From assembly GCA_905234735.1 (NCBI GenBank), contig CAJOJA010000026.1, positions 1-32,796 on the forward strand: a stretch of DNA of 32,796 bases, written 5' to 3'. The position numbers were made by a program, and so were the translations under genes. How positions within the stretch are numbered: the stretch's first letter is position 1; each line of letters begins with the position of its first letter. A model generated the notes under the pieces. It made no database searches. It was not told the origin of the DNA and saw only the letters and a program-made list of their open reading frames with translations. The DNA is from an uncultured Bacteroidaceae bacterium. Lineage in GTDB: Bacteria; Bacteroidota; Bacteroidia; Bacteroidales; Bacteroidaceae. Below, one piece after another: positions 15,764 to 24,848 of this stretch.

Positions 15764-17524
15764 ATGAAACGAACACTTTGGGCAGCACTGCTGCTGACTA
15801 TCGGGATGACAATGAATGCTAAGACGAAAGAGATACATCTGAAGTGGATACACACGAGCGACGTACACGGTTCGCTTTTCGGCTACGACTACCTGCGCAA
15901 GCGTGAGGTGAGCGGCGGGCTTTCGGCCATCTATGCATACGTGCAGGACCAGCGCCGACAATATGGCGACCGTCTCATCCTGACCGATGGTGGCGACTGT
16001 CTGCAGGGACAGCCCACGGCCTATTACTATAATTTTATAGATACCACAAGCACCCATCTCGTGGCTGAGGCCATGAACGAGATGGGTTACGACTGCGGAG
16101 CCCTGGGCAACCATGATGTGGAGACGGGGCACGCAGCCTACGACCGCTGGATCAGGGACTGCCGGTTTCCCATTCTCGGAGCCAACGTGATAGATGTCCG
16201 TACAGGCGAGCCCTACCTGAAGCCATACCTCATGCTGAAACGTGCCGGCGTGAAGATTGCCGTCCTGGGTATGCTCACTCCCGCCATACCTAATTGGTTG
16301 CCCGAACAGTTGTGGACAGGACTGCGCTTCGAGGAGATGGTGGGCTCGGCACGTAAGTGGGTGAAGATAATCCAGGAACGCGAGCGCCCCGACCTATTGG
16401 TTGGTCTGTTCCACAGCGGTTATTCGGGTGGCATCATCAATGTTGCTGAGGACGGCGAATCGCTGATTTACGAGAATGCCGTGAAGCAGGTAGCCGAGCA
16501 GGTGGAGGGCTTCGACCTTATCTGCTATGGACACGACCATCAGCCCGCTACCAACTACCTGAAGAACCCTCGCGGCGAAACGGTAGTCACGGTGGGCCCC
16601 ACCAGTCAAGGCAAGCGCATTGCCGAGATAGACATCAGTTTGACGCTGGAAAAGGGTAGGGTGGTGGAGAAGCATATCTCGGCCGGTACACCCAATACCG
16701 GTGGTGGACGTTCGGAGGATGTGGAAGCATTCGAGCAACGGTTCGCCTCGCAGAGTCAAACCCTGAAGGAGTGGGTTGACCAGCCCATTGGTACGCTGAC
16801 GGAATCCATCTACGAGCGCGATGCCTTCTTCGGCTCCTCGACGTTCATCGACCTGATTCATCAGATGCAACTCGACCTGACGGGAGCGGATGTCTCGTTT
16901 GCCGCACCGCTGTCGTTCGACTCCCGACTACAGGCGGGTACCCTTCGTGTAAGCGAAATGTTTGCCCTATACAAGTATGAGAACTTCCTCTACACCATGC
17001 GCATGACCGGTCGCGAAATAAAGGGGTTCCTCGAGATGTCCTACGGCCTCTGGACCCATCAGATGACTGGCCCCGACGATCACATCATACTCTTCGATTC
17101 TGTCCTAGACAATGGCCGTCGCCAGGGACTGAAGAATCTTTCCTACAACATGGACTCGGCGGCTGGCATCCGCTATGTGGTCGACGTCTCCAAACCGGAG
17201 GGCGAGCGCGTCCGGATTCAGTCTATGGCCGATGGCACGCCCTTCGACCTTGACCGCGAATACAAGGTGGCCATCAACAGTTATCGGGGTAATGGTGGTG
17301 GCGAACTCATTACGCGAGGTGCCGGCATTCCTCATTCGGAACTGAAGAGCCGTATTCTGGCAAGTACCGAACAAGACCTGCGCTACTATCTGATGCAACG
17401 CATCATCGAGCAGAAGACCATCGTCCCCAAGAAACTGAACCACTGGCGCTTCGTGCCCGACGAGTGGGTACCTGCGGCCATAGAGCGCGACCGCAAGATA
17501 CTCTTCCCTCGGGCATATAACTGA
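15764..17524 (+). CDS. Secreted 5'-nucleotidase / 2',3'-cyclic phosphodiesterase-type metallophosphoesterase
   Basis: 586 residues. An N-terminal signal-like segment (MKRTLWAALLLTIGMTMNA) is followed by a two-domain UshA-type enzyme. Metal-site motifs are all present: HTSDVHGS (~30), LTDGGDCLQGQ (~68), GNHDVE (~115), FHSGYSG (~219) and CYGHDHQP (~255). The C-terminal 5'-nucleotidase domain (~335-545) has the substrate-binding YKYENFLYTMRMTG and NSYRGNGGGE segments. The expected role is scavenging nucleotides in the periplasm or outside the cell. It follows nudC by 26 nt, so extracellular and intracellular nucleotide hydrolases may be cotranscribed. Its stop is 4 nt from that of the convergent GH95 gene. 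The exact substrate (5'-nucleotide or cyclic nucleotide) cannot be read from sequence. Confidence 0.88.
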   Translation: MKRTLWAALLLTIGMTMNAKTKEIHLKWIHTSDVHGSLFGYDYLRKREVSGGLSAIYAYVQDQRRQYGDRLILTDGGDCLQGQPTAYYYNFIDTTSTHLVAEAMNEMGYDCGALGNHDVETGHAAYDRWIRDCRFPILGANVIDVRTGEPYLKPYLMLKRAGVKIAVLGMLTPAIPNWLPEQLWTGLRFEEMVGSARKWVKIIQERERPDLLVGLFHSGYSGGIINVAEDGESLIYENAVKQVAEQVEGFDLICYGHDHQPATNYLKNPRGETVVTVGPTSQGKRIAEIDISLTLEKGRVVEKHISAGTPNTGGGRSEDVEAFEQRFASQSQTLKEWVDQPIGTLTESIYERDAFFGSSTFIDLIHQMQLDLTGADVSFAAPLSFDSRLQAGTLRVSEMFALYKYENFLYTMRMTGREIKGFLEMSYGLWTHQMTGPDDHIILFDSVLDNGRRQGLKNLSYNMDSAAGIRYVVDVSKPEGERVRIQSMADGTPFDLDREYKVAINSYRGNGGGELITRGAGIPHSELKSRILASTEQDLRYYLMQRIIEQKTIVPKKLNHWRFVPDEWVPAAIERDRKILFPRAYN

Positions 17525-17528
17525 TCCC

Positions 17529-20500
17529 TTACCGTCCCAGTATGATGTTGACGAGTGCCGTCACGTCGGCGATGGTGATTTTGCCGTCGCCGCTCAAGTC
17601 GGCAGCCGTGTGGTCGTAGTCGTATGGCGCCTTGTCGTCGCGCCCCAATATGATGTTGACCAAGGCCGTCACGTCGGCGATGTTGATGGTGCCGTCCTTG
17701 TTGATGTCGCCCAGGGCGTTCTCACTGATTCGATAGGATGCACCGGCCTGTGTCTCGAAGGATATCTTGTTGTCGGATAGCACCGTAAAGTTGACCTTGG
17801 CGTTGGACGACGTCACCGTCTTCTTTGCCACACCGGGATAGCTGACGGTGCAGGTCCCTCCCTTGAGACTGTGTACGGTGGCAGTCGTGAGTTGGCCGGC
17901 AGCCCACTTCATGTCTACGGCGAACGCACCTACGCCACGCAGTCCCTTGATGCTACCCTCTGCCCATTGCGAGGGCAGTGCGGGCAGCAACTGCAGGGTG
18001 CCCGTATGGCTTTGGAGCAGCATCTCGGCAATACCTGCACAGACACCGAAGTTACCGTCAATCTGGAAAGGAGCGTGCGAGTCGAAGAGGTTGTAGTATA
18101 TACCACCAGCATACTGGTTGGTACCGTAGGCCGTACTGTGTTTCAAGGCATTCTTCAGAATGATGTGAGCATGGTCGCCATCGAGGGCACGTGCCCAAAG
18201 GTTCACCTTCCAACCCATAGACCATCCTGTGGCTGCGTCGCCGCGCAACTTCAGACTGTTGACAGCGGGCTGGAAGTAGTCGCTCGACGGGGCGATATCG
18301 CTCAGGGGATATAGTGCCATGAGGTGGCTCATGTGACGGTGGCTGGGATCGTCGCTGACATCGTAAGGTGAATATTTCCATTCGCGCAGAATGAGGTCGC
18401 CCTTATTCACTCCGTTACGTGGATTCGTCCAGCCGCTGTTCAGAGCGCTGTTGGCGGTATATTCCTCAGTATGAAGGCCACGGTCAGTCTTCTCAAGATA
18501 CAGGTTGAGCTTTGCAACGTCTTCATTGCTGAGACCCGTAACAGCCGAGCCCAGTATTTCGTGGGCTTCCTTAACACTTTCCAGTACAGCATATATGAGT
18601 TGCTGAGCGTGGGCGGTACCGTCTTCACTGGCATGGGCATTCTGTTCAGCAGAGTATTCGTTGGGAGCCACATAGGTTCCGTCGGGGTCGGAATTGTAGG
18701 CAGTGCCTTTGTAGCTGGCATTCTGCGTACTGCTGTTGTATCCACGGTCTTCAATCATGCGTTCCATCCAGAACTGGGCGCAACTCCACAAAGCAGGGAA
18801 GGCGCGTGCCAGGAAGTCGGTGTCGAGTGTGTAGCGGTAGTGTTGCCACAGGTGGCTGCAATACCAGGCATTAGCCACGAAGTAGTTGTTGCCCCAGGTG
18901 CTCATGCCGCCGAAGATGTTGCTCTCGGTGAATACTGTCCATCCTTTGCTGACACCACCGTAAGTGGTGGCTGCCGATTTATAGCTGCTGGAATTTGCCA
19001 TCTTGATGATGAAGTTCAGGAAGGGCAAATGCAGTTCCGAGAGGTTCGTGGGCTCAGCAGGCCAATAGTTCATCTGTATGTTGATGTTGGTGTGGATGTC
19101 GCTGTGCCAGGGCGCAACAGCGAGGTTATTCCAGATACCCTGCAGGTTGTTGGGCACGTTCACGTTGCGGTTGCTGCAGATTTCCAGGTAGCGTCCGTAT
19201 TGGAAATAGAGTTGTTCCAGAAACAGGGCCTCGGAATCGGTGCTGCTGGTCGATGATTGGTTATAGTAGTTCACCAAGGCCTGTGTGGTACGTGTGGGAC
19301 TGGGAGCGGCATCAGCCAGTTGCAGGTCGACACGTCCCATGTAGCTTTGGAAGTTTGCGACGTGGTCGGCACGCAAGGCAGTCCATCCTTTTTTCTCGGC
19401 ATCTTCGATGCGACTGGCCATCGTAGTTGCAAGTGCTTCTGTACCGCTAACACAAGAAGCGGCTGTATCGTCGTAGTCGGTGCCGGCCGCCATCAGCAGG
19501 AACACCTCTGTGGCGTCGCTGACGACAATCTTCGTGTCGGTGGTCTTCACGGTGCCGTCGCTGATGACCTTGAACATAGCATGGTAGCTGACCACATCCA
19601 GTTTGCCGCTGAACGAGGCTGTGCCGTCTGCATAGACAGGTGTCGTCGCATTAATATTGTCGCCGGGCTCGTATTTGAAACGCAGGTTTAGTTTGTTGTC
19701 GCCTTGGGCGGTGTAGTGTGCAGCAATCACCTGGTCAGGGGCGCTCGACAGGTACTCGCGGCGGTAGGTGGTGCCGAGGTCGGGACTCTTGAACTGTACG
19801 CCGGCTATGGCCTCTTCGATGTCGAGGTAGCGCACGTAGTCTTGCACGGGAGCCGAGCCGTCTTCGAGGCTGAAGGTGCCGGAGAGGTCGCGCACCATGA
19901 CGCTGCCGAAGTTGCGGTAATAGCCATGGTCGCCACCAATAGCACTCCTACCGCTCCACAGCGTCTTCTCGTTGAATTGAATCTCGTCGGTGAAGACCTT
20001 ACCTTGCTCCGTAGCGCCCAATTCGCCGTTACCGATGGGCAGGGCGTATTCCATCCATTCGTTGGCGACACCCGTCTTCGAGGAAGGCTGGTTGTACCAC
20101 AAGGTCAGGGGGTGGGGAGCCGTGAAGTTGCTCATGCCGTTCACGGTATGGAACTCGTTGTAGGCAATAATGTCGTAGTCGCTGGGGTCATCCTCGATGA
20201 AGTAGAAGGTGGAACCGTTGTCGCCCACGGCGCTGCCGCTGTTCCACAGAGCCAGATAGTTGCCGCGCTTGTTCCAGTAGTTGTTAGCGCTACTGGCGAT
20301 GCGGACATACGAAGCCGCGCCTGTGGAATATTTCGAGGCATCGGCGAACTTGAAATAGGTGAAGTTTGTAGCGTCGCTACTCGTGAGCGAGGCATCCATC
20401 ATCGAAGCACGAGCATTGGCTTCGCTGCCCGTAATGCCCAACACTTTGACAGGGCCAGTGGTATAGTTGTAGAAGCGGAAGGTGCCGTCACCCTGCTCTT

Positions 20501-21869
20501 CCACGCGCCAGAGGGCCTTGTGGTCAGTGGGGCGCGTCGTGTTGGTCAGCGTTAGGCTGTTGCCATCCATGTAGGCACTGTTCAGGCTGAGATAGGCCCC
20601 GTTTTTGTTCTTGATGTTGTACCACTTATAACCGGAGTTGTCGTAATAGGTGAGGGTGATGGTACTACCCTCGATGCTTACCACGCCTGCATATCCATTA
20701 ATCACTTCGGCAGAGAAGGCATCGGCCGAGGCGTTCTGGGGCGCCATAATGGTCTCGCCATGCTGATATGTGCTTCCGTTGTAAATCACGCCGCCATCCG
20801 ATGGTGCCCCATTCACAACGACCGCATAAGCCGTTGGAGCTTCGATGGAGACGGGATAGATAAACCAGTCGTTGTTGCCGTTGAGGTAGTCCACTTTTCC
20901 ATTTCCATATAATGATAGTGTATTGCCTGCCGCATTGTTATCCACTCGACTGCCGTAGGTTGTTCCATCGGTGGTCAGGTTCCAGCCGAAATGCCCTTCA
21001 GTGTCATTAATATTATAGAAGAAGTAGTTGCCTGGCGTAGTACCTGTAGTCAGCGTGCTGGTCACGTAGCGTCCGTTGGCAAATTGGATGTTATAGACGC
21101 CTGAGGTCTCTGTCTCCAGGAAGCGCACCAGATAGTTCGCTGCATCGGGTTGATATTTGCCATCGAAGGAGGCTGCCGTCGCGGTCGTTGTGCCACGTTT
21201 CATGGTCGTACCGGCGCCGGCATCGTACATCACCGATTCGCCACCTCTCACTTGTGTCACCAGATACCAGTGCTCGTCGTCCGATGTGGAAGTGGCTGGA
21301 GTCATCGTACCTGCTTTCTCACCAACCGATAGGAATTTGACATATTTCATCTCTGCCTTATAGATGAGCAGACGGCGCGAGCCATTAAGTCCCTCCGATG
21401 CAGTCCACGTAATGGGGCTGGTTCCACCGGCACCTACATCGATGGCCTGATTGGAACTGGTATTGTAAATCATTGCATATTTGTTCGAATCGAAGACTAC
21501 CGCAAGGTTCTGCGATGTGCTGCCAAGGCTGATTTTGCTGTTGTTCGACGTACCCAGACTCACGGTGTTGCCCGTTCCATAATTTGTCATAACGTAGCCG
21601 TCGGTGCTGTTTCCCGTCAACCGCCAAACGAACTTGTTGGCCTCGGCGTTGCCGGTTACCAAAGCAGTGGTTCCCTTCATGCTTCCGCCATTGTCGTAGA
21701 GGTAGTATGTCCCCCCGGCCTGAGCCATTCCGGCGATGACGTAGAAGTTTCCGTTGGTGATGCTGTTGACCTGGCTACCCTTGGCCGACAGGAACCTGTC
21801 TGCCGACGATGCTGTGGTGGCGACGAGTAGCATACAAAGAGTGCATAGTAAACGTGTAAAACTTTTCAT
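17529..21869 (-). CDS. GH95-type glycosidase (alpha-L-fucosidase or alpha-L-galactosidase) with trefoil-like N-terminus and dockerin
   Basis: 1446 residues with a signal peptide ([23 protein letters not shown]). Residues ~25-170, 175-340 and 415-560 look like ricin-type/trefoil glycan-binding modules. The GH95 catalytic region spans about 585-1380 ([28 protein letters not shown]). Expected catalytic residues are visible: Asn928 and Asn930 in [11 protein letters not shown], general acid Glu1075 in APNEYSAEQ, and Asp1271 in [10 protein letters not shown]95 includes alpha-1,2-L-fucosidases and alpha-L-galactosidases; with a PL11 enzyme nearby, a side chain of rhamnogalacturonan or xyloglucan is a plausible target (inference). 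Residues 1387-1446 are a duplicated dockerin ([18 protein letters not shown] and [19 protein letters not shown]) ending at the stop. Its -7 box is at 21898-21905. Confidence 0.88.
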   Translation of the reverse strand: MKSFTRLLCTLCMLLVATTASSADRFLSAKGSQVNSITNGNFYVIAGMAQAGGTYYLYDNGGSMKGTTALVTGNAEANKFVWRLTGNSTDGYVMTNYGTGNTVSLGTSNNSKISLGSTSQNLAVVFDSNKYAMIYNTSSNQAIDVGAGGTSPITWTASEGLNGSRRLLIYKAEMKYVKFLSVGEKAGTMTPATSTSDDEHWYLVTQVRGGESVMYDAGAGTTMKRGTTTATAASFDGKYQPDAANYLVRFLETETSGVYNIQFANGRYVTSTLTTGTTPGNYFFYNINDTEGHFGWNLTTDGTTYGSRVDNNAAGNTLSLYGNGKVDYLNGNNDWFIYPVSIEAPTAYAVVVNGAPSDGGVIYNGSTYQHGETIMAPQNASADAFSAEVINGYAGVVSIEGSTITLTYYDNSGYKWYNIKNKNGAYLSLNSAYMDGNSLTLTNTTRPTDHKALWRVEEQGDGTFRFYNYTTGPVKVLGITGSEANARASMMDASLTSSDATNFTYFKFADASKYSTGAASYVRIASSANNYWNKRGNYLALWNSGSAVGDNGSTFYFIEDDPSDYDIIAYNEFHTVNGMSNFTAPHPLTLWYNQPSSKTGVANEWMEYALPIGNGELGATEQGKVFTDEIQFNEKTLWSGRSAIGGDHGYYRNFGSVMVRDLSGTFSLEDGSAPVQDYVRYLDIEEAIAGVQFKSPDLGTTYRREYLSSAPDQVIAAHYTAQGDNKLNLRFKYEPGDNINATTPVYADGTASFSGKLDVVSYHAMFKVISDGTVKTTDTKIVVSDATEVFLLMAAGTDYDDTAASCVSGTEALATTMASRIEDAEKKGWTALRADHVANFQSYMGRVDLQLADAAPSPTRTTQALVNYYNQSSTSSTDSEALFLEQLYFQYGRYLEICSNRNVNVPNNLQGIWNNLAVAPWHSDIHTNINIQMNYWPAEPTNLSELHLPFLNFIIKMANSSSYKSAATTYGGVSKGWTVFTESNIFGGMSTWGNNYFVANAWYCSHLWQHYRYTLDTDFLARAFPALWSCAQFWMERMIEDRGYNSSTQNASYKGTAYNSDPDGTYVAPNEYSAEQNAHASEDGTAHAQQLIYAVLESVKEAHEILGSAVTGLSNEDVAKLNLYLEKTDRGLHTEEYTANSALNSGWTNPRNGVNKGDLILREWKYSPYDVSDDPSHRHMSHLMALYPLSDIAPSSDYFQPAVNSLKLRGDAATGWSMGWKVNLWARALDGDHAHIILKNALKHSTAYGTNQYAGGIYYNLFDSHAPFQIDGNFGVCAGIAEMLLQSHTGTLQLLPALPSQWAEGSIKGLRGVGAFAVDMKWAAGQLTTATVHSLKGGTCTVSYPGVAKKTVTSSNAKVNFTVLSDNKISFETQAGASYRISENALGDINKDGTINIADVTALVNIILGRDDKAPYDYDHTAADLSGDGKITIADVTALVNIILGR

Positions 21870-21897
21870 GGCAGTTATTAGTTAGGTTTATTCGGTA

Positions 21898-21905
21898 CAA
21901 AGATA
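21898..21905 (-). promoter_or_regulatory. -7 element for the GH95 gene
   Basis: On the - strand this reads TATCTTTG, about 29 nt upstream of the ATG at 21869. No good -33 TTTG is seen at the usual distance, so an activator may be needed. Confidence 0.5.
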
Positions 21906-21966
21906 GACTATTTTTTGCTATCCGCATAATTTTTGCAGGAGAAAATAATGCGTTTGCAGCGAATAC

Positions 21967-22090
21967 GTCGTCCGTCGTGAGACGAAGCGTCGTCGGAGCT
22001 CGGACCATACGTCGTCGGAGGCTCGACAATACTAGGTTTAAGGCTCGTTCATAGTATTGTCTAAGCCTCGGTCATAGTAATGTCGCGATA
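21967..22090. repeat. Degenerate tandem array, ~22-25-nt units, between divergent genes
   Basis: Units start near 21967, 21989, 22011, 22036, 22059 and 22082 (partial). The best pair is 22036-22058 and 22059-22081. From 22039, TAAGGCTCGTTCATAGTATT and TAAGCCTCGGTCATAGTAAT match at 17 of 20 positions. The 21989 and 22011 units both begin GTCGTCGGAG. A perfect inverted repeat, ACAATACTA (22026-22034) and TAGTATTGT (22052-22060), is embedded. No ORF covers the region. It may be a regulator-binding array or a repeat of unknown origin. Confidence 0.65.
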
Positions 22091-22185
22091 CACATCCGTG
22101 AATATATATCCGTATTCCGAGGTATCCGATAGGGGGCTGATGTATGTTTTTCGGAAATGAACGATGATAATTGAGGAAAAAGTTG

Positions 22186-22194
22186 TACCTTTGC
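22186..22194 (+). promoter_or_regulatory. -7 element for the PCMD-type gene
   Basis: TACCTTTGC preceded by AAAAAGTTG and followed by TCCCGATTTG. This resembles the promoters at 7490 and 24440. It lies about 28 nt before the ATG at 22223. No clear -33 TTTG is seen. Confidence 0.6.
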
Positions 22195-22222
22195 TCCCGA
22201 TTTGTGTATTAGATTGAAAACA

Positions 22223-23212
22223 ATGAAGGCAAAGAGTCTTTTTATGATAGGTCTGATGGCCATGAGCGTATGCGGCGCATGGGCACAGGAGGCAGCTGGA
22301 CGGACGCAGTTCGACGCCTCGCGCAGTGAAGAGCTGGTGAAATACGGCGACTTTGAGTCATGGGTGACGCGAACCATCAAGGAGAGTTCCATCATCGGCG
22401 GCAAGACGAAGACGCTGCTGGAGGTTGGACCGAACATGGAGTACGAACCGAAGGTGTACCAGAACCAGGGCGGTTCGCCGTGGGGCACGAGCAACGTATA
22501 TGCCCACGTGAAGGGCATTTCGAAGACGAATACCAGCGTCTACAAGGACAAACACGGCAGCGGAACGTGTGTGAAGCTGCTCACCCACGTCGAGAGTGTG
22601 AAGGTGCTGGGCGTGGTGAATATCAACGTGATAGCTGCAGGCTCCGTCTTCCTGGGTAATATGGTGGAACCCATCACCAGTGCCTCCAACCCGATGCGCT
22701 ATCTGAATCCGGGCATCCCCTTCACGCGTCGCCCACGGGCATTGAAGATTGACTACAAGGTACATCTGTCCGATTCGGACAACCTCAGAATGACGGGACT
22801 GAGCCGTAAGAAGGTGATGACCTACAAGGACTATCCCGACATCCAGTGCATGCTGCAGAAACGCTGGGAGGACGAAGAGGGCAATATCCATGCCCTGCGC
22901 GTCGGCACACTCATCCATCGCTTCACCAGCAGCACGAAGCGATGGCAGGAGGACAAGACCTTCGAAATACATTATGGCGACATCACCAAACAGAGTTTCT
23001 ATCGCAGTTACATGGGGCTGGTTACAGGCGAGTCGTCGTTCTATGCTACCAACAGCAAGGGGGAGCAAGTGAAAATCATAGAGGAGGGCTGGGCCGATGC
23101 CGACGAGACTCCTACCCATCTTATGCTGAAGTTTAATTCCAGCTGCAGCGGAGCCTTTGTGGGCACTCCGGGTAACACCCTCTGGCTGGACAATGTGAAA
23201 TTGGTATACTGA
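22223..23212 (+). CDS. Secreted PCMD-type (putative carbohydrate metabolism domain) protein
   Basis: 329 residues. I start at the ATG at 22223, which gives a proper signal peptide (MKAKSLFMIGLMAMSVCGAWAQ); a longer frame to 22202 adds MCIRLKT and begins only ~10 nt after the -7 box. The mature part opens with EELVKYGDFESW and contains SSPWGT-like and FTRRPRALKIDYK segments typical of PCMD beta-sandwich proteins, ending at GNTLWLDNVKLVY. PCMD proteins occur with glycan-utilisation genes in Bacteroidetes and are thought to bind carbohydrate. There is no lipobox at the cleavage site. It diverges from the GH95 gene across the tandem array at 21967-22090, so shared regulation is possible. nspC follows 16 nt later. 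Confidence 0.75.
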   Translation: MKAKSLFMIGLMAMSVCGAWAQEAAGRTQFDASRSEELVKYGDFESWVTRTIKESSIIGGKTKTLLEVGPNMEYEPKVYQNQGGSPWGTSNVYAHVKGISKTNTSVYKDKHGSGTCVKLLTHVESVKVLGVVNINVIAAGSVFLGNMVEPITSASNPMRYLNPGIPFTRRPRALKIDYKVHLSDSDNLRMTGLSRKKVMTYKDYPDIQCMLQKRWEDEEGNIHALRVGTLIHRFTSSTKRWQEDKTFEIHYGDITKQSFYRSYMGLVTGESSFYATNSKGEQVKIIEEGWADADETPTHLMLKFNSSCSGAFVGTPGNTLWLDNVKLVY

Positions 23213-23228
23213 TGGACAATTGTTAATA

Positions 23229-24386
23229 ATGAAGACTCCTTATTATTTGTTAGAGGAAAGATTGCTGCGGCGCAATCTTTCTCTGATAAAGTATGTGGCA
23301 GAGGAGAGTGGGGCAGAGGTGATACTGGCCTTCAAGGCCTTTGCCCTGTGGCGCACGTTCCCCATCTTCCGCGAGTATATCAGTCATACGACAGCCAGCA
23401 GCCCCTACGAGGCGCGACTGGCGATGGAGGAGTTCGGGAGTCCTGCCCATACCTATTCGCCAGCCTATACGGAGGTGGACTTCCCCACGATATTGGCTTG
23501 TAGCGGACACGTTACGTTCAACAGTCTCAGTCAGTTGCTGCGCTTCCGGCCGATGGTGGAGGCGTACAATCGGGAACATCCGGAGAAACGTGTGTCGTGC
23601 GGACTGCGTGTGAATCCCGAATACAGCGAGATAGAGACGGAACTCTACAATCCCTGTGCCCCAGGCAGCCGCTTCGGTGTCCTGGCCGAAGAACTTTCAA
23701 CTTTCAACTTTCAACTTTCAACTATAGAGGGTTTCCATTGTCACAACCATTGCGAGAGCTCGGCAGAGGCATTGCAGGAGAGCCTGAAGCATCTGGAGGC
23801 GAAGTTCGGCCAGTGGTTGCCTCAGCTGAAGTGGTTGAACTTGGGTGGCGGTCACCTGATGACACGTCGCGACTACAACGTTGACCTGCTTATACATATC
23901 ATTAAGGAATTGCGCGCGCGATACCCGAATCTCCAGATCGTCCTTGAACCCGGATCGGCTTTTGCCTGGCAGACGGGACCGCTGGTGGCCTCGGTGGTGG
24001 ACATCGTGGAGAATCACGGCATCCGTACGGCCATCCTCGACGTCAGTTTCACCTGTCACATGCCCGATTGCCTGGAGATGCCCTATCAGCCCGCCGTGCG
24101 TGGAGCTCTTTCAATGGTGAATGGTGAATCGACGAATGGTAAATGGATTTATCGCTTAGGTGGCAACAGTTGTCTGAGCGGCGACTTCATGGGCTTGTGG
24201 CAGTTCGACCATGAATTGCAGATAGGGGAGGAGGTCATCTTCGAAGACATGATACACTATACCACGGTGAAGACCACGATGTTCAACGGCATTCACCATC
24301 CCAGCATCGTCTTGGAGCGCTGCGATGGAACACGCGAAGTGCTGCGTCAATTCCGCTACGAAGACTATCGCGACCGTATGTGCTGA
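23229..24386 (+). CDS. nspC: Carboxynorspermidine/carboxyspermidine decarboxylase
   Basis: 385 residues, starting at the ATG at 23229. NspC is a PLP-dependent fold-III (alanine-racemase-type) decarboxylase making norspermidine or spermidine. The PLP lysine is K36 in ILAFKAFAL. Other family motifs are PGSRFGV, EGFHCHNHCESS, LNLGGGHLMTR, LEPGSAFAWQTG, DVSFTCHMPDCLEMPYQP, RLGGNSCLSGDFMG and TTVKTTMFNGIHHP. Two loops are filled by simple-repeat sequence in frame. Residues ~155-165 ([10 protein letters not shown]) come from (TTTCAAC)4, and ~295-306 (SMVNGESTNGKW) from a second 7-nt-like tract. Both sit between conserved blocks, so the enzyme may remain active. Its usual partner, carboxynorspermidine dehydrogenase, is not in the window. 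Confidence 0.93.
   Translation: MKTPYYLLEERLLRRNLSLIKYVAEESGAEVILAFKAFALWRTFPIFREYISHTTASSPYEARLAMEEFGSPAHTYSPAYTEVDFPTILACSGHVTFNSLSQLLRFRPMVEAYNREHPEKRVSCGLRVNPEYSEIETELYNPCAPGSRFGVLAEELSTFNFQLSTIEGFHCHNHCESSAEALQESLKHLEAKFGQWLPQLKWLNLGGGHLMTRRDYNVDLLIHIIKELRARYPNLQIVLEPGSAFAWQTGPLVASVVDIVENHGIRTAILDVSFTCHMPDCLEMPYQPAVRGALSMVNGESTNGKWIYRLGGNSCLSGDFMGLWQFDHELQIGEEVIFEDMIHYTTVKTTMFNGIHHPSIVLERCDGTREVLRQFRYEDYRDRMC
23692..23722 (+). repeat. (TTTCAAC)4 in-frame heptanucleotide repeat in nspC
   Basis: Four perfect TTTCAAC units at 23695-23701, 23702-23708, 23709-23715 and 23716-23722, preceded by a partial AAC. It encodes the STFNFQLST cycle between EEL and IEGFHCH. Confidence 0.9.
24112..24146 (+). 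repeat. Second in-frame 7-nt-like repeat in nspC
   Basis: The units are CAATGGT, GAATGGT, GAATCGA, then CGAATGG and TAAATGG with a one-base phase shift. It lies between the conserved RGAL and IYRLGG blocks. Confidence 0.6.
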
Positions 24387-24415
24387 CAATTTTTTTGAAA
24401 ATATCTTGAATAATA

Positions 24416-24448
24416 TTTGGTCAGTTCGCAGAAAAGTTGTACCTTTGC
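24416..24448 (+). promoter_or_regulatory. Promoter of the tRNA cluster
   Basis: TTTG at 24416-24419, a 20-nt spacer, then TACCTTTGC at 24440-24448, followed by ACTCG. It lies about 33 nt before the first tRNA. Confidence 0.75.
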
Positions 24449-24480
24449 ACTCGCAATTCGGAGGAATTGTACAACGCGAT

Positions 24481-24553
<73 letters not shown>

Positions 24554-24577
24554 CGCAGGAATTGAAAATAATGAGTT

Positions 24578-24658
24578 GCCCAGGTGGCGGAATGGTAGAC
24601 GCGCTCGTTTCAGGTGCGAGTGTTGAGAGACGTGCAGGTTCGAGTCCTGTTCTGGGCA
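24578..24658 (+). tRNA. tRNA-Leu (CAG)
   Basis: About 81 nt, class II with a long variable arm. The acceptor arms are GCCCAGG and TCTGGGC, the anticodon loop is TTCAGGT (CAG), and the T-loop is TTCGAGT. It shares the D-arm sequence of the next tRNA. Confidence 0.93.
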
Positions 24659-24665
24659 CACCGAT

Positions 24666-24746
24666 GGAGAGGTGGCGGAATGGTAGACGCGCTACTTTGA
24701 GGTGGTAGTGCCGCGAGGCGTGGGAGTTCGAGTCTCCTCCTCTTCA
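24666..24746 (+). tRNA. tRNA-Leu (GAG)
   Basis: About 81 nt, class II. The acceptor arms are GGAGAGG and CCTCTTC, the anticodon loop is TTGAGGT (GAG), and the T-arm is GGGAG/CTCCT with TTCGAGT. It lies 7 nt after the CAG isoacceptor, consistent with duplication. Confidence 0.93.
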
Positions 24747-24787
24747 CATTTTCAATTGCAATCCGTATAAAACTATATGATATGTTC

Positions 24788-24812
24788 ATCCCCGAAAGGG
24801 GATTTTTTTTTT
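24788..24812 (+). terminator. Intrinsic terminator of the tRNA cluster
   Basis: ATCCCC, a GAAA tetraloop, GGGGAT, then an uninterrupted T10 tract (24803-24812). Confidence 0.9.
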
Positions 24813-24820
24813 GTTATAGC

Positions 24821-24848
24821 CCTTCATCCTTCACCCTTCACCCTATAA
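24821..24848. repeat. 7-nt tandem repeat at the 3' end of the BASS transporter gene
   Basis: CCTTCAT, CCTTCAC and CCTTCAC (24821-24841), then degenerate CCTATAA. On the coding (-) strand it supplies the last codons (VKGEG) and the stop region. Confidence 0.7.

Noticed and set aside
18471..20555. Several long + strand frames opposite the GH95 gene
   Set aside because: They are fragmentary, lack recognisable domains, and the opposite frame is an intact 1446-residue enzyme with catalytic residues.
21967..22090. Tandem array considered as a CRISPR
   Set aside because: Units are contiguous, degenerate and lack spacers. No cas gene is present.
23692..23722. Repeat in nspC considered as a sequencing or assembly error
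   Set aside because: The frame is kept on both sides, and the identical unit occurs independently at 30621-30648 in another intact gene.
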